Positions 11,501 to 22,370 of a DNA stretch of 64,000 nt are shown piece by piece. The notes beneath the pieces are model-generated. The model made no database searches and was not told the DNA's origin. It saw only the letters and a list, made by a program, of their open reading frames with translations. How positions within the stretch are numbered: the first letter of the stretch is position 1; every line of letters begins with the position of its first letter. A program made the translations under genes and the position numbers. Origin of the DNA: Dysidea avara (taxonomy: Eukaryota; Porifera; Demospongiae; Dictyoceratida; Dysideidae); assembly GCF_963678975.1 (NCBI RefSeq), contig NC_089285.1:11580694-11644693 (forward strand), written 5' to 3'.

Positions 11501-14500
11501 GAAGTTTGCTTTTGTGTGTCAATCCTCAATCACAGGGACAATCCCCACCAACAATTTCTCTGGTGTTTGTGCATTCATTTTCCCCCGAATGGCACTCCTG
11601 GCTCTTGCTGCAGTCAACTGGTCCCCTCCAAGTAAAGTCTGTCTCATGTTTGCCTTTTCTATTTTCTCTACCACCCCAGTACTTACTGCTCTTTCAACAC
11701 AGTAGGTAGACTGCGGAATGTACTTATGAAGTTGTATTAGAATTGCAATCATCCCATCGCTAGTGTTCTCATTCTGAAGAATGACACCTAGGGAAACCTA
11801 CAGAAGCAAATTATGCACGGTTTATATAATACAATTAAGATACTAACCACTTCTGATTTACTACTCATCTCAGTGTAATACTTATGTTGGATATGCCACT
11901 CAATGACACCATCAAAACTGAGCTTTAAAAAATCTAAATACCAAAACAACACCCTAGATACTAAAGTTGCAATGTTCTCCTTGATCTTGGTGTCATCGCC
12001 TAGCCTTGGTAACACTGAATTAGGGATATACTGAATTGACGCAAGTTCAGATATGTGGACACTGACATCTGACAGATGTGATACATCAACTCGATTTGCC
12101 ACAGCGTATGTGTGAAAATAGTGAAGGGACAGATTCTTTCTATCAGACCGCAAGTGACGCCTACAAACACTTTTGTCGATATTGTCTCCACACAGACGAA
12201 AGCCTTTGTGTCTTGCTTGCAGAGGAATTCCTGGTAACATCTTCACTATATGTGATGGTTCTAAAACTTCAGGATGACAAACAATCAGTAGGATCTGTTT
12301 ACTTGACCTCACTATATCAATGTCATCATCTGTACTTGATAAACTACAAGCTTCATTGTCAGACTCAACAAAGCCATCAGACGAAAATTCACTGGAGTCA
12401 CCTCCTTCACTGGATGATTCAGAGCTATGTTCAGAGTCAGACAGTTCATAATCTTCTCCTCTCTCTTTGTAAGCTGGAACTGGAAGGCTTTCAAGATCTA
12501 ATATAAATGAATCTCTCCATCCTTTTACTGCCTTGTCATGGTGCTGTCCTAATTGTTTCACTAATCTCACAGTGGACCTGTGGGACACTGAAAGGCATAG
12601 CTTTTGCAACCTCTCGTAAACCTATACAGTTACATGTATATAAGTGGCATAGGATATGTGTACAATATTTTGCTTACTTGTTTACCACTGTGCCCTGCAT
12701 ACAGAATAGCTGAGATCAGCTTCTGAACCACACTCATTTCATCATATCTGAACTTCAGCAGTATTGCAGCACACATTCCCTTTACTCCATCTCTGTTACG
12801 TCTGCCATGCCTCGTCTTTGTAGCATAGTTCAAAATAGTCATCAAGGTCGGTGCATGAGTGCTAAGCTCATCCAACAACTTGCTCCACTCAAAATTTAAT
12901 GGAGAGCTATTCTGTAGAACTGACTTCACAGAATGAGAGCACATCTTTTTAATTTCATCACGCACTGCCATTGCCACCTTGTTCACAGAATAGTCCTTAA
13001 TATTCTCATCTTCAAAACAGTGGTCAGTAACTCCTGTCCAAAAACGTTCATATGATCAAACTCACAATATAAAATACCTTTCTTATGTCCTCTAGCAGCT
13101 GATACACTGATGCTCCTCCTGTGAGGCGTGTCAAGGTTGTAATTCTTGACATCATTTTTGTATCCAACTGTCAGCTACAGATTCACTAATAATTACTAAT
13201 ATATATGTAAAAAACTCACATTTGAAAATTGTATGGATGTATCTTGATCGCTATCAATAACAACAGGACGGTTTAATGCTTGCCGTTTCCTTGCTTGTGG
13301 TTGTACACCCACTGCAGGTCTCTTCCTAGTAGGGGTTGCTGTCTCTGCACGACCCTGTGTATCATCTTGCTCCTCAGTCTGTTCCTCCTCATGTTCTTCA
13401 CTCTGTTCAATCCAATTTAGCTAGAGAACTGCATTATTCAGCTTTTTCTTCAGCTCAGTAAACTTCAAAGCATACTTGTCATAGTCATTGAAGCAATTAC
13501 GACACATTTTCGTATTGTTGCGTATCATTACAGGAGCAGTGGTCACTTTGCTAGCCAAATATATCCACAAACCACAGACTCGTTTGCGTACCTCAAGGGA
13601 ATGGCCCTTAGACGACTCTCTTAAGTTTCTTCGTATCTTAGGGTGAGAGGTCAAGTCGAATCCACAAGCAACACATATCATTGAGTTGTCTTTTCATGGT
13701 TCGAGCTGGACTGAACTCCCTCCGCATCTTCCATTTTGTTTGTAATGGGCATGCGTAAATTCTCCAATTAACATTCCGCCGGAATGACTAATATGTGCTG
13801 ATGTCACCAGACCATCTACAGCCGGCGCTTATAATCTAAAAATCGATAAGCGCCTGGCGCGTAGAAGGTCTGGCTACGCGAGACTAGGATGAGGTACTGT
13901 ATGTTTTACAAACAGAATTAATATTGTAATAATAATCATAATCAGGAAACATCCACAGAGAATGGCAGATCTTTTATACATCTGTTAAGGTATACACTGA
14001 GCAATAGAATTATTTTTAGTTATCTATCATAATTTATTCTTGCATAATTTGCAGATAAATGGACAAAACAAAAAACGAAAAAGACAAAGTGTAGAGAAAA
14101 AGGTACATGAAAATTACAGCTAGACATATCTTGCAAAAATCGTTTCTACAGACTGCATGTATAAAATCCACATTAAATTTTGTATAAAAGAATATTTTCT
14201 GTTACTTTTTTAGTATTGGTTCACTAAGCATATGCATCTATATACACTAAAATGTATAGTGTAAATGGCAGCATATTCCTCAAGAGTCTAAATTTCTAAT
14301 GATGCATGTTTTATTAAATGATGTTTTAAACCTTATAGTATTCTTAGTGTACAACTTCTGATCAGCAATGCAAATGTTCCTGTCTCTAGGAACTTGCATT
14401 ACTACATGACTGTGAATGAATTGGCCAGTACACATTTGCTGGCAATACTTATACTATTGTGCCATGCTTATAGCTAACATTTTTTAGCATAGAGAATATG

Positions 14501-15353
14501 AGTATACGAGCATCTACTACAACACGCTTTCCAACACAAGCCACTTTTTGCTACACCAAGCTATGTATAGAGATTACTTTGTATGCACATATGTTAAGAA
14601 TACATTGTAATGCACTACTTCATGAGAGATAAAATTATTAGCTTACATTTGCATGCAATTTTGCTCGGAATGGGTAGCTATGTAGGGTGGAATGCATGCG
14701 TATAAGAAACTATGGCTCCCTATTTGGTAACTTTATATGTAACTAAATATATTTTATAGTCCACAACATAGAGGCCAACATAAGGATAATTTTACAGCAA
14801 TCTATAGCCATGTTTACTAAGCATAATAATAATAATTAAGTTACCTCAGCTATAAATATTAAATCACTTTATGCTTGCTACTGGTAATTTATAGTATGCA
14901 GACATGTGTACCTTGCCTACCACTGGTAACTGCTTTATGTAATAAACTGCAAAATTTATTGCTAGTAAATAATTATGAATATGAGAACTTTTTGCTCAAT
15001 ATTGTATACTTGTAAGTACAGACTGAGGCAAAAAAGCCTGCCACAAAAAAGGCTGTTGCAAAAACAACTACTATAAAAAAGACTGTTGCAAATGCATCTT
15101 CTACGAAAAGAGCTGCTACAAAAATGGCTGCTGCAAAACAAATGTTACAAAAAAGATTACTGGCAAGAGGACATCAAGGGTATGTACATGCACTGAAAAA
15201 TCCTCAATATTATAATTACGTATTTGTAATTATATACAGTTTTGGTGGGAAATTGACAGTGACTCAGAATACTGGAAAGAAGACAAAGACCTCTTCTCAT
15301 CTGAAATATTACCTAGAAAGCGATCCAGGAAGCCATCATATAAAACATTATAA
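8547..15353 (+). CDS. Lysine-rich gene split by a transposon (exons outside 8699-13886)
   Basis: Likely exons are 8547-8689 (acidic start, then GLSDYEKKRQENISRNKAVL), 14055-14102 (NGQNKKRKRQ), 15022-15179 (histone-H1-like AKKPATKKA stretch) and 15260-15353 (ends RKRSRKPSYKTL, stop at 15351). The last three join in consistent phase (0, 0, 2) at GT-AG borders. The SDYEKxRxENIxRN motif resembles a short segment found in CDCA7/WDR76-type nuclear proteins (recollection). A 5.19-kb transposon sits exactly at the donor side of the first exon listed. The exon or exons bridging 8689 to 14055 are not settled, and upstream exons near 8431-8465 are possible. A chromatin role is inference. Confidence 0.45.
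8699..8804 (+). repeat. Left terminal inverted repeat
   Basis: Pairs with 13781-13886. It contains its own hairpin potential (GGCGCTTATCGA ... TATAAGCGCC, about 8731-8764). Confidence 0.92.
8924..10374 (+). pseudogene. RecQ-family helicase of the transposon, motif V deleted
   Basis: Three exons: 8924-9211, 9318-9538 and 9571-10374. The start ATG 8924 lies 120 bp inside the left TIR. Superfamily-2 helicase motifs are visible in order: I (LPTGYGKSLCY), Ia (VISPLTAIIEDQV), II (VIDEAHTVIKW), III (LTATAS), IV (IIYCRR) and VI (QKTGRGGRDG). A Cys-rich tail, CLCCDICKLQCDCGSC, probably binds zinc. Near 10076 the frame jumps from RIVM directly to IRRIIHYGPPSD. The region that should hold motif V (the AxxAFGMGI block of RecQ proteins) is missing and the reading frame shifts, leaving a stop at 10088. 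The family unwinds DNA 3' to 5'. Here it presumably assists transposition (inference). Confidence 0.88.
10418..13681 (-). pseudogene. DUF6589 protein, candidate transposase, with stops and frameshifts
   Basis: Likely exons: 13220-13681, 13078-13174, 12678-13033, 11848-12621, a fifth from about 11779 downwards, and a last block 10418-about 11215. The N-terminus has a CxxC...CxxC zinc-finger-like pair (CVACGFD and MCRNCFNDY). The middle has GGDQLTAARARSA. The C-terminal block has GDGLRVLRCYRYMLP, LIWGRFINTHGQPGKNIP and LNGLCK, which I recognise as the DUF6589 core. Damage: in-frame TAG at about 13424, TGA in place of Trp just after VPVIED (about 11520), and shifts near 11305 and 11200. It converges with the helicase, 43 bp between stops. 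The transposase role is inferred from being the only other gene between the TIRs. Confidence 0.85.
13781..13886 (-). repeat. Right terminal inverted repeat
   Basis: Inverted copy of 8699-8804, differing mainly by GCCGGC versus GCCAGC and by a G/A near the inner end. It is followed by the imperfect 9-bp target duplicate. Confidence 0.92.
13896..15021. other. Intronic AT-rich sequence, one small candidate exon
   Basis: Apart from the exon at 14055-14102, and possibly one at about 13946-13991 (AG before GAAACATCC, GTATAC after), I see no coding frame, inverted repeat or tandem repeat. It reads as introns of the lysine-rich gene. Confidence 0.5.
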
Positions 15354-15559
15354 CTGTAATAGAACTAGTTTAGACTACTAAAGTTTCAAAAAGCACATGT
15401 AATATAGCATGTATACATTCATAATGCAGCAAATTTGCAAAAGAGAACTATGTGTGATAATAAACATTGTGCTTATAAAGTCCTGAAATTAGATTGTATA
15501 GCATGTAGATAATTAGGGTTATAATGTAATGCACTGTAGCTTTAGTTATATTTAGTTGA

Positions 15560-18055
15560 AGTCAAATTATTTAATTATAATATCAAGACACACGGTATGT
15601 CGTGCGGCCCAAGAAGCCGGCGCGTAACACACGTGAGTATATTGACAGGAAGAAAGAAAACGCAATTTTCGCACCTCCGTAGCTCTGTGCTTCCTTGATG
15701 AAACAAGACGATTTTTGCTGTGGAAATTCCCTCCAACTTCAGCACTCCACATTCCAAATTTGAGCAAAATCGCTTCACGCGTTCCCGAGATATGTGACTT
15801 CAAAAATTGGCTCAGTTTCTTATTTTTCTTCCTCTTTTCGCACACTTACAAAAACCGCTATAAAACGTGAACGCCATATCCGATTGCCATGAAATTTGGC
15901 ACACAGAAGGGGGTATAAAGGCGCATCTCGGTATCAACTTTGGCTGGAATACGATAAACAGGCAGAGTTATGAGCGATTATTCACGAAAAATAACACCAA
16001 TATGTTGTCACACCTACAGGGTAAACCGCTTATGGTAAGAAACTGAAAATCGGTGGGTGAATAGGTTAACTATTAAACCTCAAACCTTTTGTGGTTTGAA
16101 AGAAATCAAGCTAAAAACCAGGAAGATACAACGAAAAAACCAACAGTGTGTAACAATTACGCAATAGATTAGCTAATAAAAAAAAAACGACTGCTTGCCA
16201 CGCCTACCAGATAAACCGCTTGGGGTAATGTTTTGAAAATCGTTATACAGATGGAGTAATCATCTTAGAAAGGCTCATCAATGGTGTAGAAGAATCAGAC
16301 TTAAATCCATGGAGTTATAACACGAAATCCAACTTGTTGCAGCAAGTGCGAGATCGAGATACTCTAATAGAGCAGTCATCCTAATAGAGCAGTCACCCTG
16401 AAGAGAATTCAAGAGATCAGCTAGAAACAAGAAACCTGTATAGAGATCAGCTACACACAAGTCACCCTGTAGAGAGATCAGCTAGAAGAAGTTACCTTGT
16501 AGGGAGTTCATGCAACTATGGAAAGAGATAGTTCAGCTAGAAGAAATCACCTTGTAGAGTTCAGCTACAAAGAAACCACCATGTAGAGAGTTCAGCTACA
16601 AACAAATCGCCCTGTAGAGAGATCAATAGAAGAAGTTACCTTGCAGAGAATTCAGCTACAAAGAAACCATCATGTAGAGAGTTCAGCTACAAACAAATCT
16701 CCCTGTAGAGAGATCAGCTAGAAGAAGTTACCTTGTAGAGTTCAGCTTCAAACAAATCACCCTGTAGAAAGATCAGCTAGAAGAAGTAACCTTGTAGAGA
16801 GTTCAGTTACAAGAAACCACCATGTAGAGAATTCAGCTACAAACTAGTGACCCTGTAAAGACATCAGCTAGAAGAAGTTACCTTGTAGAGAGTTCAGCTA
16901 CAAAGAAACCATTCTGTAAAAAGCTCAGCTGCAAACAAATCCCCTATACAGAATTCAGCTACAAACAAATCACCCTGTAGAGAGATCAGCTAGAAGAAGT
17001 TATCTTGTAGATAGTTCAGCTACAAACAAATCACCCTGTAGAGAGATCAGCTAGAAGAAGTTACCTTGTAGAGAGTTCAGCTACAAATAAATCACCCTGT
17101 AGAAAGATCAGCTAGAAGAATTCACCTTGTAGAAAATTCATTTACAAAGAAACCACCATGTAGAGAGTTCAGCTACAAACTAGTGACCTTGTAGAGACAT
17201 CAGCTAGAAAAAAGTTATCTTGTAGAGAGTTCAGCAACAAAGAAACCATTCTGTAAAGAGCTCAGCTGCAAACAAATCAGCTGTACAGAATTCAGCTAGA
17301 AACAAACCATCATGTAGAGAGTTCAGCTACAAACAAATCACCCTGTAGAAAGATCAGTTAGAAGAAGTTACCTTGTAGAGAGTTCAGCTACAAAGAAACC
17401 ATTTTTTAAAGAGCTCAGCTGCAAACAAATCACCTGTACAGAATTCAGCTATGAACAAATCACCCTGTAGAGAGATCAGCTAGAAGAAGTCACCTTGTCA
17501 ATAGTTCAGCTACAAACAAATCTCCCTCTAGAGAGATCAGAAGAAATTACCTTTTAGAGAGTTCCACTACAAAGAAACCACCATGTAGAGAGTTCAGCTA
17601 CAAAGAAATCACCCTGTATAAAATTCTGCCACAAACAAATTGCCCTGTAGAAAGATTAGTTAGAAGAAGTTACCTTTTAGAGGGTTCAGCTACAAAGAAA
17701 CCATTCTGTAAAGAGCTCAGCTGCAAACAAATCACCTGTACAGAATTCAGCTACAAACAAATCTCCCTGTAGAGAGATCAGAAGAAATTACCTTGTAGAG
17801 AGTTCAGCTACAAAGAAACCACCATGTAGAGAGTTCAGCTGCAAAGAAATCACCCTGTATTAAATTCTGCCACAAACAAATTGTCCTGTAGAAAGATCTG
17901 TTAGAAGAAGTTACCTTTTAGAGAGTTCAGCTACAAAGAAACCATTCTGTAAAGAGCTCAGCTGCAAACAAATCACCTGTACAGAATTCAGCTATAAACA
18001 AATCACGTTGTAGAGAGATCAGCTAGAAGAAGTTACCTTGTAGATCGTTCAGCTA
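15560..18055 (-). mobile_element. Repeat-bearing mobile family, copy B (inverted)
   Basis: Reverse-complement arrangement of copy A. A unique-looking flank (15560-16390) contains AGCAAGTGCGAGATCGAGAT, TAAACCGCTTATGG and a near copy TAAACCGCTTGGGG (an internal duplication at about 16020 and 16205). It is followed by a ~31-bp minisatellite at 16400-18055. In this orientation the unit reads TTCAGCTACAAACAAATCAC then CCTGTAGAGAG, with a GAAGAAGTTACCTTG variant alternating. No transposase gene is present. The outer ends were not resolved. Copy B keeps far more flank than A or C and is the best template for a consensus. Confidence 0.75.
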
Positions 18056-18520
18056 CTTAAAGAGACTTCACGTTTCTAACTTTATTTCTAGCTTTATATA
18101 TCAGAAAATGACCAGAAAAGTGCTGAAAATCTATTTCTAAAAAATCGCTAAAACATAAATTTTCGTCTGCCTGCCAGCCTGCCTGCCTGACCACATTCGC
18201 AAGGCTACAGGCCAAACGAAGCGTTCTGCCAGTTTCATTTTACGTCACAACAATAAACTCACTGGTGGCATGTGCCTTTTGGCCATTTGGTTGGTATACA
18301 GCGACTGTGCTATGCTCTTTCCCTTTATCTTTCATCAAGTACTGGCCTTTCCGTCTTCTTGTGTAATTGGTGATAATTGACGTAACCAGAAATAATTTTA
18401 CAAGAAAAAACGGGAAGTACTGAAACCAAATGTTTTCTCACGTGAACGTAATATATTTGAAAGCTGCTGAAACAGCGAATAATTTGAGTCTTTATACAGA
18501 CTGGTAGTACTCCGGGAAAA
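18056..18520. other. Region without recognisable genes
   Basis: A short CTGCCTGC simple repeat (about 18171-18190) is the only structure noticed. Confidence 0.5.
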
Positions 18521-19284
18521 GGAGTTTCTTTGTTCATCGAACGTTCAAGTATATTTGGAAGTTGACAGTGAAACAGCGTCTGCGAAGCAGGGATATCTCT
18601 TATACTCTACGTGGACTACTGTACTGAGAGCTTGTACTCAACCCTAAGGAATCATTTTGTTTGTCCAAATATTCAATACTGATTGGCAATATTTGTTTGA
18701 GTGTTCAGTGAAGGAGTTTCTTTGTTCATCGAGCTTTCAAGTATATTTGGAAGTTGACAGTGAAACAGCGTCCGCGAAGCAGGGTTATCTCTTATACTAG
18801 GTGGACTACTGTACTGAGAGCTTGTACTCGACCCTAAGGAATCATTTTGTTCGTCCAAATATTCAATACTGATTGGCAATATTTGTTTGAATGTTCAGTG
18901 AAGGAGTTTCTTTGTTCATCGAGCTTTCAAGTATATTTGGAAGTTGACAGTGAAACAGCGTCCGCGAAGCAGGGATATCTCTTATACTCTACGTGGACTA
19001 CTGTACTGAGAGCTTGTACTCGACCCTAAGGAATCATTTTGTTCGTCCAAATATTCAATACTGATTGGCAATATTTGTTTGAGTGTTCAGCGAAGGAGTT
19101 TCTTTGTTCATCGAGCTTTCAAGTATATTTGGAAGTTGACAGTGAAACAGCGTCCGCGAAGCAGGGTTATCTCTTATACTAGGTGGACTACTGTACTGAG
19201 AGCTTGTACTCGACCCTAAGGAATCATTTTGTTCGTCCAAATATTCAATACTGATTGGCAATATTTGTTTGAGTGTTCAGTGAA
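18521..19284. repeat. Four tandem copies of a 190-192-bp unit
   Basis: Units start with GGAGTTTCTTTGTTCATCG at 18521, 18713, 18903 and 19095. Units 2 and 4 read ATACTAGGTGGAC where units 1 and 3 read ATACTCTACGTGGAC. The array therefore grew by duplicating a two-unit block. Short open frames within it are identical between units 2 and 4 simply because the DNA is. Confidence 0.93.
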
Positions 19285-20253
19285 TTACCAGAATTTGAAG
19301 TTGCAGTTGCCACTCCTAAGCTGAATGAACTTTCTTCTTGAGTTTAACACCAGAACTAAGCATTAAATAGTTACAATACCCAAACCCTGGATTGAATAGT
19401 TGGTGTTCATTCCATGTGGTTGCTCGATTAAGCATCACTGCAACTACGTAAGTGTGTTTTTTTAAGTATAATTATCTGTCAAGTTGCCACTTGATGATTA
19501 TGCACCTGTCAAAGTCACACCCCACCTACCCCAGGTTAGGCATAGATGGGGATTTGTAACTGCTGCGCAACAAATTCCTGACCCCTGGGGAAACTTTTGC
19601 CCCCGGGAATCACTAGCAATTTATTCATGTTGCAAATTAAATGCCCTAACTCTGGCTGGGGACAAGTTGTGATAACAAATCCCTTCCATAGTCTGTATGT
19701 GTTCACCTGAGCCCCCGCCAAAATTACTGACATCAAAGAGGTGAACATGTGTTCACTCCCAACGGTTTTGTACTGGAACAAGTATGTTTTCGTGTTATAA
19801 ACATGTTTGCATGCCTGAATGTATGGGATATTTTTGAAGCCTCAACGTCTACTAAATGGTTGGGCAGCTGTCCCTTGTAACAAGAGTTATCCCCACTGCT
19901 GCCTGTCTTGGGGCATGACTATACAGGTCAATTTTGCAGTTTTATGAACTTCATTTGCACGCACTACAGATACAAGTATGACAATGCACATAACTATTAA
20001 TGATTATTGCATTGCACTGACTGTTTTATTAGAGTATTTAAGCTTTTGAATATTACAACTGATGGCCTCACCAGGCCGGCTTGGTTGCTAATTTAGACTC
20101 CCACTTAAGTAGCCATTTAAGAGCTTTGGAAAATTTTGTAATACGCATGCACGACCTTACGCAAATTACAACCTGTATGATGTGTTTGGTTTATGTGTTT
20201 TTTATATTCACTATACAGTTATTGCAGCATCACGGTTGTTTACATCATCTGCC
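19285..20253. other. Gap without supported genes
   Basis: No splice-consistent reading frame was found. It holds 5' flank of the next gene, with a likely acceptor CACTATACAG at about 20209-20218. Confidence 0.45.
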
Positions 20254-21850
20254 ATGCCCTCTAAAGAGAGGAAGAAAAGAGAAAGAGATAGAGCCTATTG
20301 TCGAATCCATAAAGTTGATGAATCATCTGATCGAAAAGAGTATTATCATGATTATTATCATAAAAATATAAAACTTAGCCAAGAAAGATCCTTTGTTTCA
20401 TCTAAAAAGTCTTATGACAAAGCTCCAGAAGAGAGTAGAGAGGCTTCTGCAAAGAGATCCAAAAGGGCTTATGACAAAGCGCCAGAAGGGAGTAGAGAGG
20501 CTTCTGCAAAGAGATCCAAAAGGGCCTATGACAAAACGCCAGAAGAGAGTAGAGAGGCTTCTGCAAAGAGATCCAAAAGGGCTTATGACAAAGCGCCAGA
20601 AGAGAGTAGAGAGGCTTCTGCAAAGAGATCCAAAAGGGCTTATGACAAAGCGCCAGAAGAGAGTAGAGAGGCTTCTGCAAAGAGATCCTAAAGGGCTTAT
20701 GACAAAGCGCCAGAAGAGAGTAGAGAGGCTTCTGCAAAGAGATCCAAGAAGGCCTATGACAAAGCGCCAGAAGAAAGTAGAGAGGCTTCTGCAAAGAGAT
20801 ACAAAAGGGCTTATGAAAAAGCACCAGAAGAGAGTAGAGAGGCCTCTACAAAGAGATCCAAGAAGGCCTATGACAAAGCGCCAGAAGAGAGTAGAGAGGC
20901 TTCTGCAAAGAGATCCAAGAAGGCTTATGACAAAGCGCCAGAAGAGAGTAGAGAGGCTTCTGCAAAGAGATCCAAGAAGGCCTATGACAAAGCCCCAGAA
21001 AAGAGTAGAGAGGCTTCTGCTATGAGATCTAAAAAGGCTTATGACAAAGCCCCAGAAGTAAGCAAATTACATTCAACAGAAAACTCAAAGTCCTTGTACC
21101 ATAAGGACATAGAAAAGAGCAGAGAAGCTACTGCAGCAAGATCTAAAGCATCGTACTATAAGAACCTGCATAAAAGTCGAAGTGGTACCTCTTCAAGATC
21201 AAAAAAACATTATCACAATGATATCAAGACTAGCAGACAACTTAAGAAATACAGGTATGTTAATTTTATGTTCACATTACAAACATTGTTATGTCTTTCA
21301 TAGGTATGCATTAAGAGCACCAAATGATGCTACTGTTCATACTTATGTAACTACCATAAATAAATCACTTATGGAGGACAAAAGCATCAAAGAAAGTCTT
21401 ACTTCCAGGTTCAATGATGTTTACAACACTTTGGCTGCAAAGATGTCTCCGAAGATTCAATCTATGACAGCTTGTCGTCTGGTTGCTAAGAAGCTTGTTC
21501 GTGATAGCCTTACTTTACGAAAAAAAGCAGTTGCCCAATTTCTTTCAACTGTCAGAGCTATCAACAGGCAGGTCATCGACATTAACACTTTTGATAATGG
21601 ACAGCACACAGCTGCCTCAGAACCCTTTTTCTTTGATACTGCCTATAAGACACTAGTTGCTCTAAACACCACTGTTGTTGATCGCAAGAAAAAATGCGTT
21701 CTATCTATAAAGAAACCCATTGTTTCACAAGATGAGACACATTTAGATGTTGCTATTGCTGTTCATAGCAGTGGATTTTGTCTGCTTGATACATTTACTG
21801 ATAAATTATTTAAAGTACATCTACTTCATCTTTTCTTCTTCCTGTGGTAA
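20254..21850 (+). pseudogene. Helitron-like protein, N-terminal part, with 19-residue repeats
   Basis: It starts ATG 20254 (MPSKERKKRERDRAYCRIHK). Exon 1 runs to 21254 and exon 2 starts at 21303. Exon 1 carries eleven or more tandem copies of a 19-residue unit (YDKAPEESREASAKRSKR), then degenerate ones. Exon 2 (RYALRAPNDATVHTYVT ... CRLVAKKLVRDSL ... NTFDNGQHTAASEPFFFDTA) resembles the region after these repeats in sponge Helitron-type Rep/helicase predictions (recollection). In the fifth repeat Lys AAA has become TAA (20690). No Rep or helicase motif follows. After about 21815 the frame runs into a foldback element. I infer a truncated, dead copy. Confidence 0.6.
20405..21050 (+). repeat. 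57-bp coding tandem repeat
   Basis: About eleven units of 57 bp with mostly silent or single-residue differences (K/R, E/G/K). The high nucleotide identity implies recent expansion or homogenisation. Confidence 0.93.
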
Positions 21851-21877
21851 AGAAAAAAGATAGGTTTAAAAAGTCCC

Positions 21878-22258
21878 AAAGCCGGCCTATGGCCGGCTTT
21901 GGGGTATATACAAATACAAAAAGAAATGAAATCTAATCCAAAACAGCCAAGCTGTAAAAAAGTGTGCGGCCCTCAAAAAGGCTATGGTGAAAAAAGATGT
22001 GAAATCCAAGGTGGTGGCCAAGAAATGGCTGTGATGGTAGGTTAATGGTAAAAATTTTAATAATGACAATTCAGGTCAATTTTGTGCCAAGACCAAGCGG
22101 CACAAAAATTCACCTGAATTGTCGTTATTAAAATTTTTACCTTTAACCTACCATCACAGCCATTTCTTGGCTGCCACCTTGGATTTCACATCTTTTTTCA
22201 CCATAGCCTTTTTGAGGGCTGCACACTTTTTTTACAGCTTGGCTGTTTTGGATTAGAT
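21878..22258. mobile_element. Foldback (snap-back) element, copy 1
   Basis: Two ~145-bp arms, 21931-22079 and 22113-22258, are inverted copies of each other. Both ends read ATCTAATCCAAAACAGCCAA, and a short loop separates the arms. A perfect 23-bp palindrome with an AAAGCCGGCC half-site (21878-21900) lies just outside. The same units recur at 29198-29460. It interrupts the 3' side of the Helitron-like gene. No coding capacity. Confidence 0.88.
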
Positions 22259-22370
22259 TATTGATACAATAAATAGTCTGTACACGAGACAGCAAGTAGC
22301 TGAACAGATTATACAAATATCCTATTACGTATGCAAAAATTTGACTATAATATTACTGTATATTAAACAG

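Larger units (their letters stand above)
8699..13886. mobile_element. Complete 5.19-kb TIR transposon with RecQ-type helicase and DUF6589 protein
   Basis: Both ends start TAGTCTCGCGTAGCCAGACC in inverted orientation, and the two 106-bp termini differ at only a few positions. The flanks GTATGAGGT (8690-8698) and GGATGAGGT (13887-13895) match at 8 of 9 bases and form the target duplication. Two genes converge inside: a plus-strand RecQ-like helicase and a minus-strand DUF6589 protein. TIRs, a helicase and a DUF6589 candidate transposase together recall the helicase-encoding Academ lineage (AcademH). That assignment is from memory and unverified. Both genes carry disabling mutations, so this copy is non-functional, but the near-identical TIRs suggest recent insertion. 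Confidence 0.9.

Noticed and set aside
18673-19261. Two identical 68-codon minus-strand frames
   Set aside because: They are the same tandem unit read twice. Unit lengths of 190 and 192 bp break the frame between copies and no splice sites support them.
20393-21025. Long open frames in the other two frames across the 57-bp repeat
   Set aside because: They arise because a 57-bp repeat without stops in one frame tends to be open in others. Only one frame has the start, the exon junction and the family-like continuation.
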